64,000 bases of DNA, taken from assembly GCA_040216735.1 (NCBI GenBank), contig JAVJOO010000005.1, forward strand, positions 186,001 through 250,000, written 5' to 3'. The notes below the pieces were generated by a model. That model was not told where the DNA came from, made no database searches, and saw only the letters and a list, made by a program, of their open reading frames with translations. Below are positions 10,694 through 19,681 of this stretch, piece after piece. This stretch comes from Alphaproteobacteria bacterium (GTDB taxonomy: Bacteria > Pseudomonadota > Alphaproteobacteria > SHVP01). Positions within the stretch are counted from its first letter, which is position 1. Each line of letters starts with the position of its first letter. Position numbers and translations under genes: made by a program.

Positions 10694-11319
10694 GCGACCG
10701 CTCGTTCGGCGTGGGCGAACAGGAGATCGCGCAGGTCAAACCAATCGGTTACCACGGCGTCGACGAGTCCTGGCGAGGCCCCTTCCTTGGGCGCGAAAAG
10801 AATGCGCATGGCTTCGGTCGGGAACGATTTCACCGCAAAGACCTCGGGCAAATCGTCGACAAAATGGGTGCAACCGAGATTCTCAATGCGCGCGACCTTT
10901 TCGCGGCGCGTCCCCTCGAAATAGATATCGTCGACACTGAAAGCGAGGCCGCCCGGTTCGAAGAAACGATTGGCTCGCATCCAAGCAAGGGCCGCGTAAC
11001 GCAGGTTGGGGCCGCCGTCGATGGCGTGGGAAAATACCGACTTGTGGCTGACCACGACAAGCGGCACGCCCAAACGGCGCGCGCTGGCGACAAAAGCCGA
11101 AAACCCCGGACTGAGCTGGGCTTCGTCCATACGCGGACCGTAAGCATCGGCCTGGAGCAACTGCCAGGCCCGGTCGCCGTGGCGGGCGCGGACGATGTCG
11201 CGGATCGCCGTTTTGCCGCCGACGGGAACGTTGTCGATGTACCCCGCCTCGATCGCAAGGCGTGCAAAGAGCGCGTCGTAGGTGACAATCGTATTGTCGA
11301 AATCGAGACCAAGAAGCAT
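10690..11319 (-). CDS. HAD-superfamily phosphatase, sugar-phosphate type
   Basis: The 209-residue protein starts LLGLDFDNTIVTYD, the HAD motif I (DxDNT) with the nucleophilic Asp. Motif II is VVVSHKS, and motif IV is THFVDDLPE with the paired acidic residues. It is not GmhB by its motif I context but could supply the missing heptose-bisphosphate phosphatase step, since no gmhB is seen here. It begins two bases after the epimerase stop and overlaps the kinase gene by four bases, so it is surely co-expressed with the sugar genes. Confidence 0.8.
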   Translation of the reverse strand: MLLGLDFDNTIVTYDALFARLAIEAGYIDNVPVGGKTAIRDIVRARHGDRAWQLLQADAYGPRMDEAQLSPGFSAFVASARRLGVPLVVVSHKSVFSHAIDGGPNLRYAALAWMRANRFFEPGGLAFSVDDIYFEGTRREKVARIENLGCTHFVDDLPEVFAVKSFPTEAMRILFAPKEGASPGLVDAVVTDWFDLRDLLFAHAERAVA

Positions 11320-11321
11320 GA

Positions 11322-12320
11322 CTACACCAGGTTGATCGTTTGCATGGTTTTGATGTTGTAGTAGCGCGGGTTGACCATAGGATCGGCGACCTGCCCTGCG
11401 TCGAACGCGGCAATCAAACTATCGACCGCGTCTTCGATGGTGTGGACCGGCACGAAGCCGAGCTCGTCGCGGATCTTCTGCGAAGAGACATGGTAGGACC
11501 GCATGTCGTCCGTGGCCTGGGTAACGACTTCGACACCGTTGCCGACCGACGTGCGCACCATCTCGGCGATGTCCGCGACGCTGTGGTTCTCGAAACCGGC
11601 ATTGAACGTTTTGCCGTCGATCGCGGCATCGTCGTACTGCAAGGATTTGACGTAGAGGTCGGTCATGTCCTCGATATTGATGTTGGGCCGGCGTTGCGCG
11701 CCTCCGAACACGGTGATCTTGCCGTTGTTGATCGCATGGTTGGTCAGGATATTGACCGTGAGATCAAGGCGCAGACGCGGGGCATAGCCGCACACCGTAG
11801 CGGGGCGAATGATCAGCGTGGTGAACCCCGGCACCCGTTCTTCGGCCAATACTTCCTCGCACATCGCCTTGAACTTTGAGTAGTCGGTCAAGGGTTCCAA
11901 CGGCAGGTCCTCGGTAACCTCGGGATCGTCCTTGATTCCGTAGACGCTCGACGACGAGGCATAGATGAAACGGCGAACGCCCTCTGCCTTCGCGGCGCGC
12001 ACCAGCGGCCGGAAAGCATCGTAATTAATCGATTTTCCAAGTTCCGGGTTCAACTCAAAACTCGGATCGTTTGAAATGCACGCGAGATGGATCACCGCAT
12101 CGCAGCCGCGCATCGCATCGGCGACGGCAGCCGGATTGCGTAGATCGCCCTTGACCTCGCGCAGGTTCGGATCGCTCTTCAACGATGCAAAGACATCGCC
12201 GTAGATGTAGAGATCCAGAACCGTCACGCGGTGGCCGGCCGCGAGGAGTTTCGGCACCAGGGCGCTACCGACGTAGCCGGCGCCGCCGGTGACCAGGACG
12301 TTCCAGGTTTTGTGTGTCAT
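11322..12320 (-). CDS. NAD-dependent sugar epimerase/dehydratase
   Basis: Extended short-chain dehydrogenase of 332 residues. The Rossmann motif is VTGGAGYVGSAL near the N-terminus, and the catalytic triad is visible as ASSSSVYG and TDYSKFKAMCE (YxxxK). The family acts on nucleotide-activated sugars (ADP-heptose, GDP- or UDP-sugars). In an operon with GmhA and HldE it may epimerise or otherwise modify the activated heptose. The start (ATG, MTHKTWNVLVTGG) overlaps the gmhA stop as ATGA. A longer N-terminal extension is open but carries no family sequence. Confidence 0.88.
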   Translation of the reverse strand: MTHKTWNVLVTGGAGYVGSALVPKLLAAGHRVTVLDLYIYGDVFASLKSDPNLREVKGDLRNPAAVADAMRGCDAVIHLACISNDPSFELNPELGKSINYDAFRPLVRAAKAEGVRRFIYASSSSVYGIKDDPEVTEDLPLEPLTDYSKFKAMCEEVLAEERVPGFTTLIIRPATVCGYAPRLRLDLTVNILTNHAINNGKITVFGGAQRRPNINIEDMTDLYVKSLQYDDAAIDGKTFNAGFENHSVADIAEMVRTSVGNGVEVVTQATDDMRSYHVSSQKIRDELGFVPVHTIEDAVDSLIAAFDAGQVADPMVNPRYYNIKTMQTINLV

Positions 12321-12949
12321 GCGGAAACCACTTTGAGGGGACGATGTTCGGTCTCGGTCGCGCCTTTCCACCCCATCGCGATGTCGAGCATGGCGTGACA
12401 AACCGCGAGATGGGTGATTTCGACGAAGCCGTATTCACTAGAGGGAACATAGACGTTGATGTCGCCGAGATTGCGCAACAGGTTGTCAGGCGTGAAGCCG
12501 GAAAGAGTCATCACCCAGCAACCGCGCTTTTGCGCCGCGAAAACGCCGTTGAGAATGTTTTGAGAATTACCGGAACTGGAAATCGCCACCAGAATGTCGC
12601 CGGGCTGGGCGAACATCTCGATCTGCTTGGCGAACACTTGGTCGAACCCAAGATCGTTGCCCAGGCAGGTAAGAAACGCCGGGTCGTTGAATGCCAGGGT
12701 GCGAATACCGCCGGCCTTGGTGTAGTCCTCGGCCATGTGGCTAGCGACGGTCGACGACCCGCCGTTGCCGATGAACATCAACTTGTTGCCGGCATCGTGC
12801 GCAGCTTGAGCCCGCTCCATCGCGGTGCCCATGACCTTGGCGAGGTCCATTCGACCGCCCATTGCGTCGGTCGCCACCATGCGGCGGTCCATCGCGCCGA
12901 GCGTCGAGAAATAGGCCGAAAGGTTTTGTTTCGAAAAGTCGACTGTCAT
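12317..12949 (-). CDS. gmhA: Sedoheptulose-7-phosphate isomerase GmhA
   Basis: SIS-domain isomerase that converts sedoheptulose 7-phosphate to D-glycero-manno-heptose 7-phosphate, the first step of heptose synthesis. The 210-residue protein shows FIGNGGSSTVASHMAED near residue 60 and AISSSGNSQN near 125, the two phosphate-binding SIS loops, followed by TLSGFTPDNLLR. The family is usually 190-200 residues. The gene starts six bases after hldE and overlaps the epimerase gene by four, placing isomerase, kinase and nucleotidyltransferase in one unit. Confidence 0.92.
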   Translation of the reverse strand: MTVDFSKQNLSAYFSTLGAMDRRMVATDAMGGRMDLAKVMGTAMERAQAAHDAGNKLMFIGNGGSSTVASHMAEDYTKAGGIRTLAFNDPAFLTCLGNDLGFDQVFAKQIEMFAQPGDILVAISSSGNSQNILNGVFAAQKRGCWVMTLSGFTPDNLLRNLGDINVYVPSSEYGFVEITHLAVCHAMLDIAMGWKGATETEHRPLKVVSA

Positions 12950-12955
12950 GGCGCC

Positions 12956-14536
12956 CTACTTCAGCAAGGTTGTGATGTATTTCTGCACGGGGATCTTCTC
13001 GACCGATTGCCGGTGCCCGACGATCCCTACCTTCAACGCGCCGACCGCGTTGCCGATGAATCCCGCCACTTCCATATCGACCCCGGTCGCGACAACCGGC
13101 GAGGTCACCGCGAGAAACGCATCGCCCGCCCCGACCGTGTCGACGACCTGCCGGGTGAACGCCGGCACGCGCCGCACATCGCCCGCGCGGTCGTAGGCGA
13201 CGCAACCGTTTTGACCGTGGGTGACGACAAAGCGGTCGCAATCGATCGCGTGGGCCAACCCGTCGGTGATGACGTCCTCGATGTCCGAAAAGCGGTCGCC
13301 GGTCGCGAGCTGCGCCTCGGGCCCGTCGATACATACATAGTCGGCGCGGTTGTAGCGGGTGACCATGTTGTAGCCGAGGTTCGCACTGTTGCTTTGCGCG
13401 TTTACCGCTAGGAACGGCGCCGTGTCGGTAACCGTGCGAATCGCCCGCGGTGTCATCATCCCGTGACCGAAGTCGGTGACGATCACCGCGTCGAAGTCGC
13501 GCGCGCGGTCGCCGATCATGTCGCACAACTGCTTTTCGATCGTGCCGTTCAACGGCGTGTCGTCGAAGTGGTAGACCTCGAATAGTTTTCGCATATGGCC
13601 GGGGTCGACGTAGCGGCTCTTGCGGATGGTCGGCAGGCCCGGGCGGTAGAGGCTGTGAATCGTGACGTTGTCACGGATCGTGTCGCGGATCAGGCTTTGG
13701 TAGGAATCGCGCTCGCCCAAGATGGTTACGACCTCGACATCCTTGACGAAGTCCGCGACATGGTTGGCAGCGGCGATCACGCCGCCGGCAAACACTTCGC
13801 GACCCGAATAGCGCGAGGCGATGATGTTTTCCTTGGCCGACTTTCCCATCGGTTTGGCGTAGAGGTATTCGTCAACGATCGCTTCGCCGACCAAGAGGAC
13901 GCGCATGTCCTTGATACTCTCTAGAGCGCCCAGAGCGCTCTCGAGATGTGCGGCCTTGTCGAGCCCGTTGAGATACTCCATCACATCCGGGTCGAAGACG
14001 TTGAGGTGACGGTTGATCAGAGACGACGAGGAAAAGGTGATGTCGTCGGTGTAAACGACGCGACCGCCATGGCGTTCGACGGCCTCGCGCTCCATCCGGA
14101 TCTTTCCGGTCAGGTCTTCGCCTTCGTTGGAGTAATCCGAGCCCTTGACGTAGACGTTCGGCCGGATGAGATCGAGCAACTGCTCGGCACTGGGCCACTC
14201 GTTGACGCCGATCCAGTCGGTACAGCCCAGGGCCGCCAACATTTCGGCGCGCAGGCCGCCGGTGAACACCGGCCTGCCCGGCCCCTTATTGACGAATTCG
14301 TCGGGGGTCACAGTGACGATCAAGATGTCGCCTTCGGCAGCGGCGGCTTCCAGGTGGCGCACGTGCCCCATGTGGACCAGATCGAAAACCCCGTGGGCGA
14401 GCACGACTTTCTTGCCCCGCGCTTTCAGCGCCGTCGAGATCGCCGCCAGTTCATGCACCGATTTGATCTTGTCCCGGGCGCGCCGGGGGGTTCGGGCAAT
14501 ATCGAGAGGAATCGCTGCGGGTTCGCCTGGGGCCAT
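12956..14536 (-). CDS. hldE: Bifunctional heptose nucleotidyltransferase/kinase (HldE-like, domain order swapped)
   Basis: HldE phosphorylates heptose 7-phosphate at O1 and later adenylylates heptose 1-phosphate. In this 526-residue protein the nucleotidyltransferase comes first: HGVFDLVHMGH (residues 48-58) with the HxGH motif, and YVKGSDYSNEGEDLTG. The PfkB/ribokinase domain follows from about residue 205, ending in the anion-hole motif DTVGAGDAF (466-474). The usual HldE has the kinase first. The ATG has a good GGAGG upstream. The gene heads the operon and diverges from the flagellar-type gene. Fused HddA/HddC-like GDP-heptose enzymes are a less likely reading. Confidence 0.88.
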   Translation of the reverse strand: MAPGEPAAIPLDIARTPRRARDKIKSVHELAAISTALKARGKKVVLAHGVFDLVHMGHVRHLEAAAAEGDILIVTVTPDEFVNKGPGRPVFTGGLRAEMLAALGCTDWIGVNEWPSAEQLLDLIRPNVYVKGSDYSNEGEDLTGKIRMEREAVERHGGRVVYTDDITFSSSSLINRHLNVFDPDVMEYLNGLDKAAHLESALGALESIKDMRVLLVGEAIVDEYLYAKPMGKSAKENIIASRYSGREVFAGGVIAAANHVADFVKDVEVVTILGERDSYQSLIRDTIRDNVTIHSLYRPGLPTIRKSRYVDPGHMRKLFEVYHFDDTPLNGTIEKQLCDMIGDRARDFDAVIVTDFGHGMMTPRAIRTVTDTAPFLAVNAQSNSANLGYNMVTRYNRADYVCIDGPEAQLATGDRFSDIEDVITDGLAHAIDCDRFVVTHGQNGCVAYDRAGDVRRVPAFTRQVVDTVGAGDAFLAVTSPVVATGVDMEVAGFIGNAVGALKVGIVGHRQSVEKIPVQKYITTLLK

Positions 14537-14551
14537 TTATGCCTCCCTACC

Positions 14552-14566
14552 CGGCAATTTTTGCCG
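14552..14566. other. Small inverted repeat in the hldE leader
   Basis: CGGCAA and TTGCCG pair around TTT, 16 bases upstream of the hldE start on the minus strand, just outside the GGAGG. It could influence translation of the operon or be chance. The rest of the 271-base divergent region (14537-14807) holds the sigma-54 site described separately and no gene. Confidence 0.3.
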
Positions 14567-14752
14567 AGCCCTGGGCACATTTCGCCCGCCGACAACGTCG
14601 CAATCGAAGGGGCGCGTGCGTTCGTGTTCCATATCGCAGGCATTCTCCGCGCGGTTTGGTTAACGTCCGGTAAATTCGGCCTGCGCCAAACCGCCATTAA
14701 CCTTGATCACCAAGACATACCGGTGCATCAGCCGTGCCAGCACGCCGGCAGG

Positions 14753-14768
14753 TGGCGCATTCCTTGCA
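14753..14768 (+). promoter_or_regulatory. Sigma-54 (RpoN) promoter
   Basis: TGGCGCATTCCTTGCA agrees with the RpoN consensus TGGCRC-N5-TTGCA: the -24 GG and -12 GC are present with ten bases between them. The expected transcription start is about 14778, which gives a leader of some 30 bases before the ATG at 14808. RpoN drives middle flagellar genes in many alphaproteobacteria, which agrees with the flagellar character of the gene downstream. Confidence 0.75.
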
Positions 14769-14807
14769 GCGGATCGAACGGATCCGCCGCAAAGGCCCCC
14801 CTCGCGT

Positions 14808-17507
14808 ATGTCTTTCGTCAGCTTCGATTTCAACGTTCTCGGCAACTACTTCGCTTCCGGCGTCTCGCTGTCGTCGTCGGTGCGCACCGCCATTTTGCGT
14901 AACGGCGAGATCGGCGAACTGATCGCCGCCCGCGAACGGGTGGTACCCCCTTGGCAGCAGCGCCAGCCGATTCCAGACAAATCCCTCGAACAAAGGGTTT
15001 TTTCCCAGGCGGCCTTGATCGACCCCCGGGATCCCCTGTTCGACCGCAACGACTTGGACGACGATTCGAAATCGCTTTTCGCGGCCTACAAGGCGGTCAA
15101 CCAACTCCTCGACATTGCGCGCTACGCCCAGACCACTCAGGGGAAAGCGCTTTCGAACCTCGTCGATAGCAAGTTTCAGACCCGCATCGCCGAACTCGAA
15201 AAATTCGTCAATAACGCGAACTACAACACACTCTCGTTGGTGACGGGTATTCTCGAAGCCGATCTCGACTCCTCGATCATCCTGCCGCAAAAGGAGATCG
15301 CTCCACGTTTCAACGGCGCGGTCATCCTCGACAATCGAACCACCCCAATCCCCGGACTGACTGCAACCGATCAATTCACCGTCCAGACCGACGACGGCAC
15401 CACGGTGCGTACGGTGACGATCACGATGAGTGACGTGAGCGCCGATCCCAACGATTACACGCTCGACGCGATTTCGGCGCATGTGAATGCCGAACTGGTC
15501 AATGCCGGCATTTCGACCCAGATCTATACCGAGCGCTACAGCGAAACGGAGTACGGGTTTCGCATCGATGTCGGCTTCGGCGAAACGGCGACACTGAGCG
15601 CCAACGCCAGTACCGAGTCGAGCGCCGTCTATCTCGCCGGTTTGCGCGGACAAGGACCTTCGGGCGGCGGGTTTGTCTCGAAGATCGACGACCTCGGCGC
15701 GGCCGACCCAACGGAGGCCTTCTACCACCAGATCGATACGACCGGCCAGGCAGACGCCGCCAACGGTGTCGCGGTCGACGGCACTGGCGCGGTCTATGTC
15801 GTTGGCAAAACCGCAGGCGATCTCGGCAGTCAGCAGATCGACCCCGCTAACAACGATGCCTTCCTAAACAAGTACGACGCTGCTGGGAATCTAGTCTTTA
15901 CACGGCGCCTCGGTGCCACCGAAGACGGCGCAGGATTCGCCGTTGCGGTCGACAGCAGCGACAACGTCATCGTCACCGGCCAGGTACGCGGTGCGCTCAC
16001 CGCAAACGCCTTCGGTGGCAATCTCGATACCTTCGTGACGAAATTCGATAGCACCGGCCAAGAACTTTGGACCCGGCAGGCAGGCCCCTATCTCGACGAT
16101 GTCGGCCTTTCTCTCACGGTCAACAGCAGCAACGAGATTTTCGTCGCGGGATTGACCCGCTCCGAAATCGCGCCGGGCGAAGGTTTTAACGGCGGCGACG
16201 ATGCCTTCGTTACAAAACTCGATAGCAGCGGAACGCAGGTTTATAGTCGGCAATTCGGCGATGCGGGCGACGAGCAACACACCGCAATCGCCGTCGATGG
16301 GTCGGGCAACGTTTTCCTCGCCGGCACCGACGACGGCGTGGGTTTCGTGCGCCGCTACGGCGACGGCGACGCTACCGCCCAGGACTGGGAATTTTCAGGC
16401 ACCCTCGGTACGGATGGCAGCGTGACCGGCCTCACCGTCGACTCCGACGGAGATGTTTACGTTACCGGCTACACATCGAATACCGGTTTCTTCGGCGCGA
16501 CTACTCCGGTCACCGCCCACGCCGGCGACACCGACGGGTTTGTCGCGAAGCTTGCGGGCACCGACGGGTCGGTCACAGCGGGTACGTTCCTTGGAACCAC
16601 GGCAACTGATCGGGCCTTTTCGGTCGCCGTCGACCCAACGAGCGAGGAAGTTTACGTGACCGGCGAAACGGCTGGCACCTTGGCAGGTGAAACCTCCACT
16701 GGGATCACGGACGGTTTTGCGATCAAGTTCGATACGGCGCTGAACGAATCCTGGCGCCATCAGTTCGGCGGCGGTTACGACCAACGGGGATCGTCGATCG
16801 CCTTTGATGCTAACGGCACCAACATTCTGTCGCGGATGGGTCTTCCAACCGGCGAGGTTCCGTCTGACGCCGCCGACTCGATCACCAGCGTCAGCACGGC
16901 GCGCCCCGGTCAGTATTTCTATGTCTCGGTCGACAACGGCCCGCTCAAACAGGTCACCATAGACGACGACGATTCGTTCGGGTTCCTCGCGTTCAAGATC
17001 CGCAGCGCCATCGGATCCGGCGGCCAGGGAACCGCACAGTTCGTCGACGACGACATTTCCGGCCGCTTCCTGCGCATCAGCGCACTCAACGGCCACAAGA
17101 TCGAACTGCTTCCCGGACCCAAGGGGCTGGACGCACTCAGCGGGATCGGTCTGCGTCCCGAAGTTCTGTTCGGCGAGGTCGCCGACGACGGCAGCGAAGG
17201 CTTCGTGGAGACCAACTTCGGCCTCGGCCTGACCAACGACATCAATCTCCTGTCGGACACTGCGCGCGAGGATGCCATTACCTTGCTCGAATTCGCCAGC
17301 TCGACGATTCAAAAAGCCTTCCGCCTCAAGACCCAGGGACCCGATCCAGACTTCGAACTTCCCCAGCAACCGCCCCAGCGCGTTCTCGACCAGATTGCGT
17401 CCATGCAAGCCGCTCTTCAGCGACTGCAAGCGATTTCGTTCAATGCCAGCGCCAACGCCCAGGCATCCGCGAACGGCCAGGGCAACCTGTTCAACTTTCT
17501 GATCTAG
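14808..17507 (+). CDS. SBBP-repeat protein resembling the flagellar protein FlaEY
   Basis: Large 899-residue acidic protein without a classical signal peptide. Residues about 1-170 are helical and look like flagellar axial-protein ends. Residues about 245-715 hold at least six beta-propeller-type (SBBP) repeats of roughly 55-70 residues, each with a core such as GVAVDGTGAVYVVGKT or AVAVDSSDNVIVTGQ followed by DAFVTKLDSSG. The C-terminal part ends in a Gln/Ala/Asn-rich helix. The layout recalls proteins annotated regulatory protein FlaEY in Caulobacter and Rhodospirillales. I chose the ATG at 14808 because the sigma-54 promoter at 14753-14768 makes earlier starts impossible on that transcript. 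The 3' end overlaps the convergent MFS gene by 17 bases. Role is uncertain: secreted flagellar or surface protein. Confidence 0.65.
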   Translation: MSFVSFDFNVLGNYFASGVSLSSSVRTAILRNGEIGELIAARERVVPPWQQRQPIPDKSLEQRVFSQAALIDPRDPLFDRNDLDDDSKSLFAAYKAVNQLLDIARYAQTTQGKALSNLVDSKFQTRIAELEKFVNNANYNTLSLVTGILEADLDSSIILPQKEIAPRFNGAVILDNRTTPIPGLTATDQFTVQTDDGTTVRTVTITMSDVSADPNDYTLDAISAHVNAELVNAGISTQIYTERYSETEYGFRIDVGFGETATLSANASTESSAVYLAGLRGQGPSGGGFVSKIDDLGAADPTEAFYHQIDTTGQADAANGVAVDGTGAVYVVGKTAGDLGSQQIDPANNDAFLNKYDAAGNLVFTRRLGATEDGAGFAVAVDSSDNVIVTGQVRGALTANAFGGNLDTFVTKFDSTGQELWTRQAGPYLDDVGLSLTVNSSNEIFVAGLTRSEIAPGEGFNGGDDAFVTKLDSSGTQVYSRQFGDAGDEQHTAIAVDGSGNVFLAGTDDGVGFVRRYGDGDATAQDWEFSGTLGTDGSVTGLTVDSDGDVYVTGYTSNTGFFGATTPVTAHAGDTDGFVAKLAGTDGSVTAGTFLGTTATDRAFSVAVDPTSEEVYVTGETAGTLAGETSTGITDGFAIKFDTALNESWRHQFGGGYDQRGSSIAFDANGTNILSRMGLPTGEVPSDAADSITSVSTARPGQYFYVSVDNGPLKQVTIDDDDSFGFLAFKIRSAIGSGGQGTAQFVDDDISGRFLRISALNGHKIELLPGPKGLDALSGIGLRPEVLFGEVADDGSEGFVETNFGLGLTNDINLLSDTAREDAITLLEFASSTIQKAFRLKTQGPDPDFELPQQPPQRVLDQIASMQAALQRLQAISFNASANAQASANGQGNLFNFLI

Positions 17508-18741
17508 CCCCGCGCCGGGTGAGCGCGGTCCCGATCGAAAATAAAACAACGGCGGTGCCGGTCATGACCGACATGGCAATGCCCAGCGGCAGTTGGCTTT
17601 GGTGAGACAAAAAGCCCGCGACGATCGTCCCGAGCGCTCCAAGCGCGAACGCATTAAACCCATAAAGCGCCGAGGCGGTTCCCGCGATCTGCGGGCGAAC
17701 GCTCACGGCGATCACACTGGACGGCGGCAGGACAAAACCGTTGCCGATGCCAAACAGCAGCATCGGTAGGGCAATGGCGGTTTCACTGTGGGCGCCAAAA
17801 GCAGCGAACACCGTCAGAATCGCCACCCCCGAAAAACACATCGCGCTCCCCGCCAGGACCAAGTGTTCGAGCGCAAAGCGGGCCCCGATTCGCGACACCA
17901 CGAGGTTCCCGACAAAGAACCCGCCAGTGATGTAAAGCAACACGATCCCGAGCCGCTCGGGCGACGAGCCGACGGCATTGATTAGGATGAACGGCACGGT
18001 CGCCAGGAAAGCAAAGAAGGTCGCGTTCATCAGGGCCGCCCCGACCGAGAACATCATATATTCGGGCATGCGCAGCAGGGAGAGATAGTCCCGCACCATG
18101 CCACCGATACCGCCAGTCGCGACGTTCTCGCGCCGCAGCGTCTCGCGCACCGTCAACGCCAACACCAACATCGGCGCCAGGGTAAAGACGCTCATGAAAA
18201 CGAAACTACTGCGCCAGTCCCCAGTCCACCCTTGCAACGCCCCGCCGAGCAGCGGTGCGATCGACGACGACACGCCCGACCCCATACCTAGATACGCCAT
18301 GATCCGCGCGCTTTCGCCGCGGTCGTAGCTGTCGCGCACCATCGCGCGGGTGATGACAAGACCGGCGCACGCACCGATGGCTTGGAGAACACGGGCGAAC
18401 AACAGCCACTCGATGGACTGAGCCGTTGCCGCCAACACATTGGCGAACAGAAAGATCGCTAGCCCAGCCAGCATGACCCGCTTGCGCCCGTAACGGTCGG
18501 CTAGCGGCCCGTAGACCAGTTGGAAGACCGCGAAAACGACGAGGAAAACCGTCAGCGTGAGCTGCACGACCTGTTCGCTCGCCGCGAAGTCGATCGCGAT
18601 CGCGGGCAACGACGGGACATACATGTTCGTCGCAAAAATCCCCGCGGCCGTCACAGTCATCAAAAAAATGACCGGTGGCTTGGGGATCGTCTTCGCAGGC
18701 GCGGGTTTAGAGATGATGCTATCCGACCTCGGGCAGTCCAT
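17491..18741 (-). CDS. MFS multidrug exporter, Bcr/CflA family (copy 1)
   Basis: Drug/proton antiporter of 416 residues with about twelve membrane spans. The loop between spans 2 and 3 has the MFS motif A as GPLADRYGRKRVMLAG, and span 1 has NMYVPSLPAIA, typical of the Bcr/CflA group. The start overlaps the end of the upstream epimerase gene by 23 bases; later in-frame starts are possible because the first 25 residues are polar. It ends inside the convergent SBBP-repeat gene. It is the last of four related exporter genes on this strand. The substrate is unknown. Confidence 0.88.
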   Translation of the reverse strand: MDCPRSDSIISKPAPAKTIPKPPVIFLMTVTAAGIFATNMYVPSLPAIAIDFAASEQVVQLTLTVFLVVFAVFQLVYGPLADRYGRKRVMLAGLAIFLFANVLAATAQSIEWLLFARVLQAIGACAGLVITRAMVRDSYDRGESARIMAYLGMGSGVSSSIAPLLGGALQGWTGDWRSSFVFMSVFTLAPMLVLALTVRETLRRENVATGGIGGMVRDYLSLLRMPEYMMFSVGAALMNATFFAFLATVPFILINAVGSSPERLGIVLLYITGGFFVGNLVVSRIGARFALEHLVLAGSAMCFSGVAILTVFAAFGAHSETAIALPMLLFGIGNGFVLPPSSVIAVSVRPQIAGTASALYGFNAFALGALGTIVAGFLSHQSQLPLGIAMSVMTGTAVVLFSIGTALTRRGARSES

Positions 18742-19660
18742 TTTCCTGGCGGACCCGGTTAATGCGTTCGCGCAACTGCATCTCCATGGTCCATTTCGGC
18801 GTATAGCCGATTTCCTTCGCAGTGACCGACCCGTCGAACCGGCTGAAACCCATCTTGCCGGGCTTCACCGTGATGTCTGCCTCGGGCAACAACGATTTCA
18901 CGTAGGCGACGGCCTTCGCCATCGGGGCGTGATTGCCGTGGATGTTGAAAGCGCGGGATTTTGTCGGTGCGGCCGCCAGCGCAAGGGCGGTCGCTTCGCC
19001 GGCGTCCCCACCCCATAGCCAATCCGGGGCGTCGTCGCCCCATGGCACCACGGCGGGCTGGCCAAGCGCGGTCTTCTCGCATAGCTCTCGGATCATCTGG
19101 CCGCCTTGGTGATCGGGCATGCCGTGGCCATTGACGAAGGTATAGCGCAGACCGATGACGTCGAGCCCATAGGTGTCGTGGTACTGCGCTGCCAAGGTTT
19201 CGCCGAGGATTTTCAACCCCGCGTACACATTGCGCGGCTTGAACGGCGCGTCGTTGGGCACCGGTTCGCTGCCCCAATTACCGCCGAAAACGCCCGCCGA
19301 GCTCGCCCACACCATCCGTTCGATATCCATCGCCCGGCAGACCTCAAGCATGTTGGCGAAGCCTACGCCGTTGACGTGGACCGCGTACGCCGGATTGGCG
19401 TTGCACAGGTTCAACCCCGCCGCCGCGATGTGGGCAATGTGGGTGATCTTGTGGGCCCGCACCGTCTCCAAAATGCGGTGCATCTGGGTGAAGTCGCCTT
19501 GGACAATGGTAACCTCGTCGGCGCGCGAGCCGACGACTTGGTCCAGAGCGTGCCGTCCAGGCACGACATCGAAGGCCACCACCTTGTGGCCGCGCTCCAA
19601 CAGAGATTTGACCACCCACGAACCGATGAAACCGGTGCCGCCTGTCACGAGATACGCCAT
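18719..19660 (-). CDS. NAD-dependent epimerase/dehydratase
   Basis: Extended SDR of 313 residues. The N-terminus is MAYLVTGGTGFIGSWVVK with the GxxGxxG NAD-binding motif. The active-site segments are VWASSAGVFGGN and NVYAGLKILGE, with the Tyr and Lys of YxxxK. It probably acts on a nucleotide sugar or a related carbonyl compound; specificity is not visible. It lies between two MFS exporter genes on the same strand (21 bases after copy 2, 23-base overlap with copy 1), an odd place for a sugar enzyme. Confidence 0.85.
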   Translation of the reverse strand: MAYLVTGGTGFIGSWVVKSLLERGHKVVAFDVVPGRHALDQVVGSRADEVTIVQGDFTQMHRILETVRAHKITHIAHIAAAGLNLCNANPAYAVHVNGVGFANMLEVCRAMDIERMVWASSAGVFGGNWGSEPVPNDAPFKPRNVYAGLKILGETLAAQYHDTYGLDVIGLRYTFVNGHGMPDHQGGQMIRELCEKTALGQPAVVPWGDDAPDWLWGGDAGEATALALAAAPTKSRAFNIHGNHAPMAKAVAYVKSLLPEADITVKPGKMGFSRFDGSVTAKEIGYTPKWTMEMQLRERINRVRQENGLPEVG

Positions 19661-19681
19661 ATCTTCTCCCTATCTGAAACG

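Noticed and set aside
14703-14807. Earlier ATG for the SBBP-repeat protein
   Set aside because: It is upstream of the sigma-54 promoter and its 35 extra residues have no protein-like pattern.
14697-15728. Long antisense frames opposite the SBBP-repeat gene
   Set aside because: They mirror the repeat-rich coding strand; no ribosome site and no family pattern.
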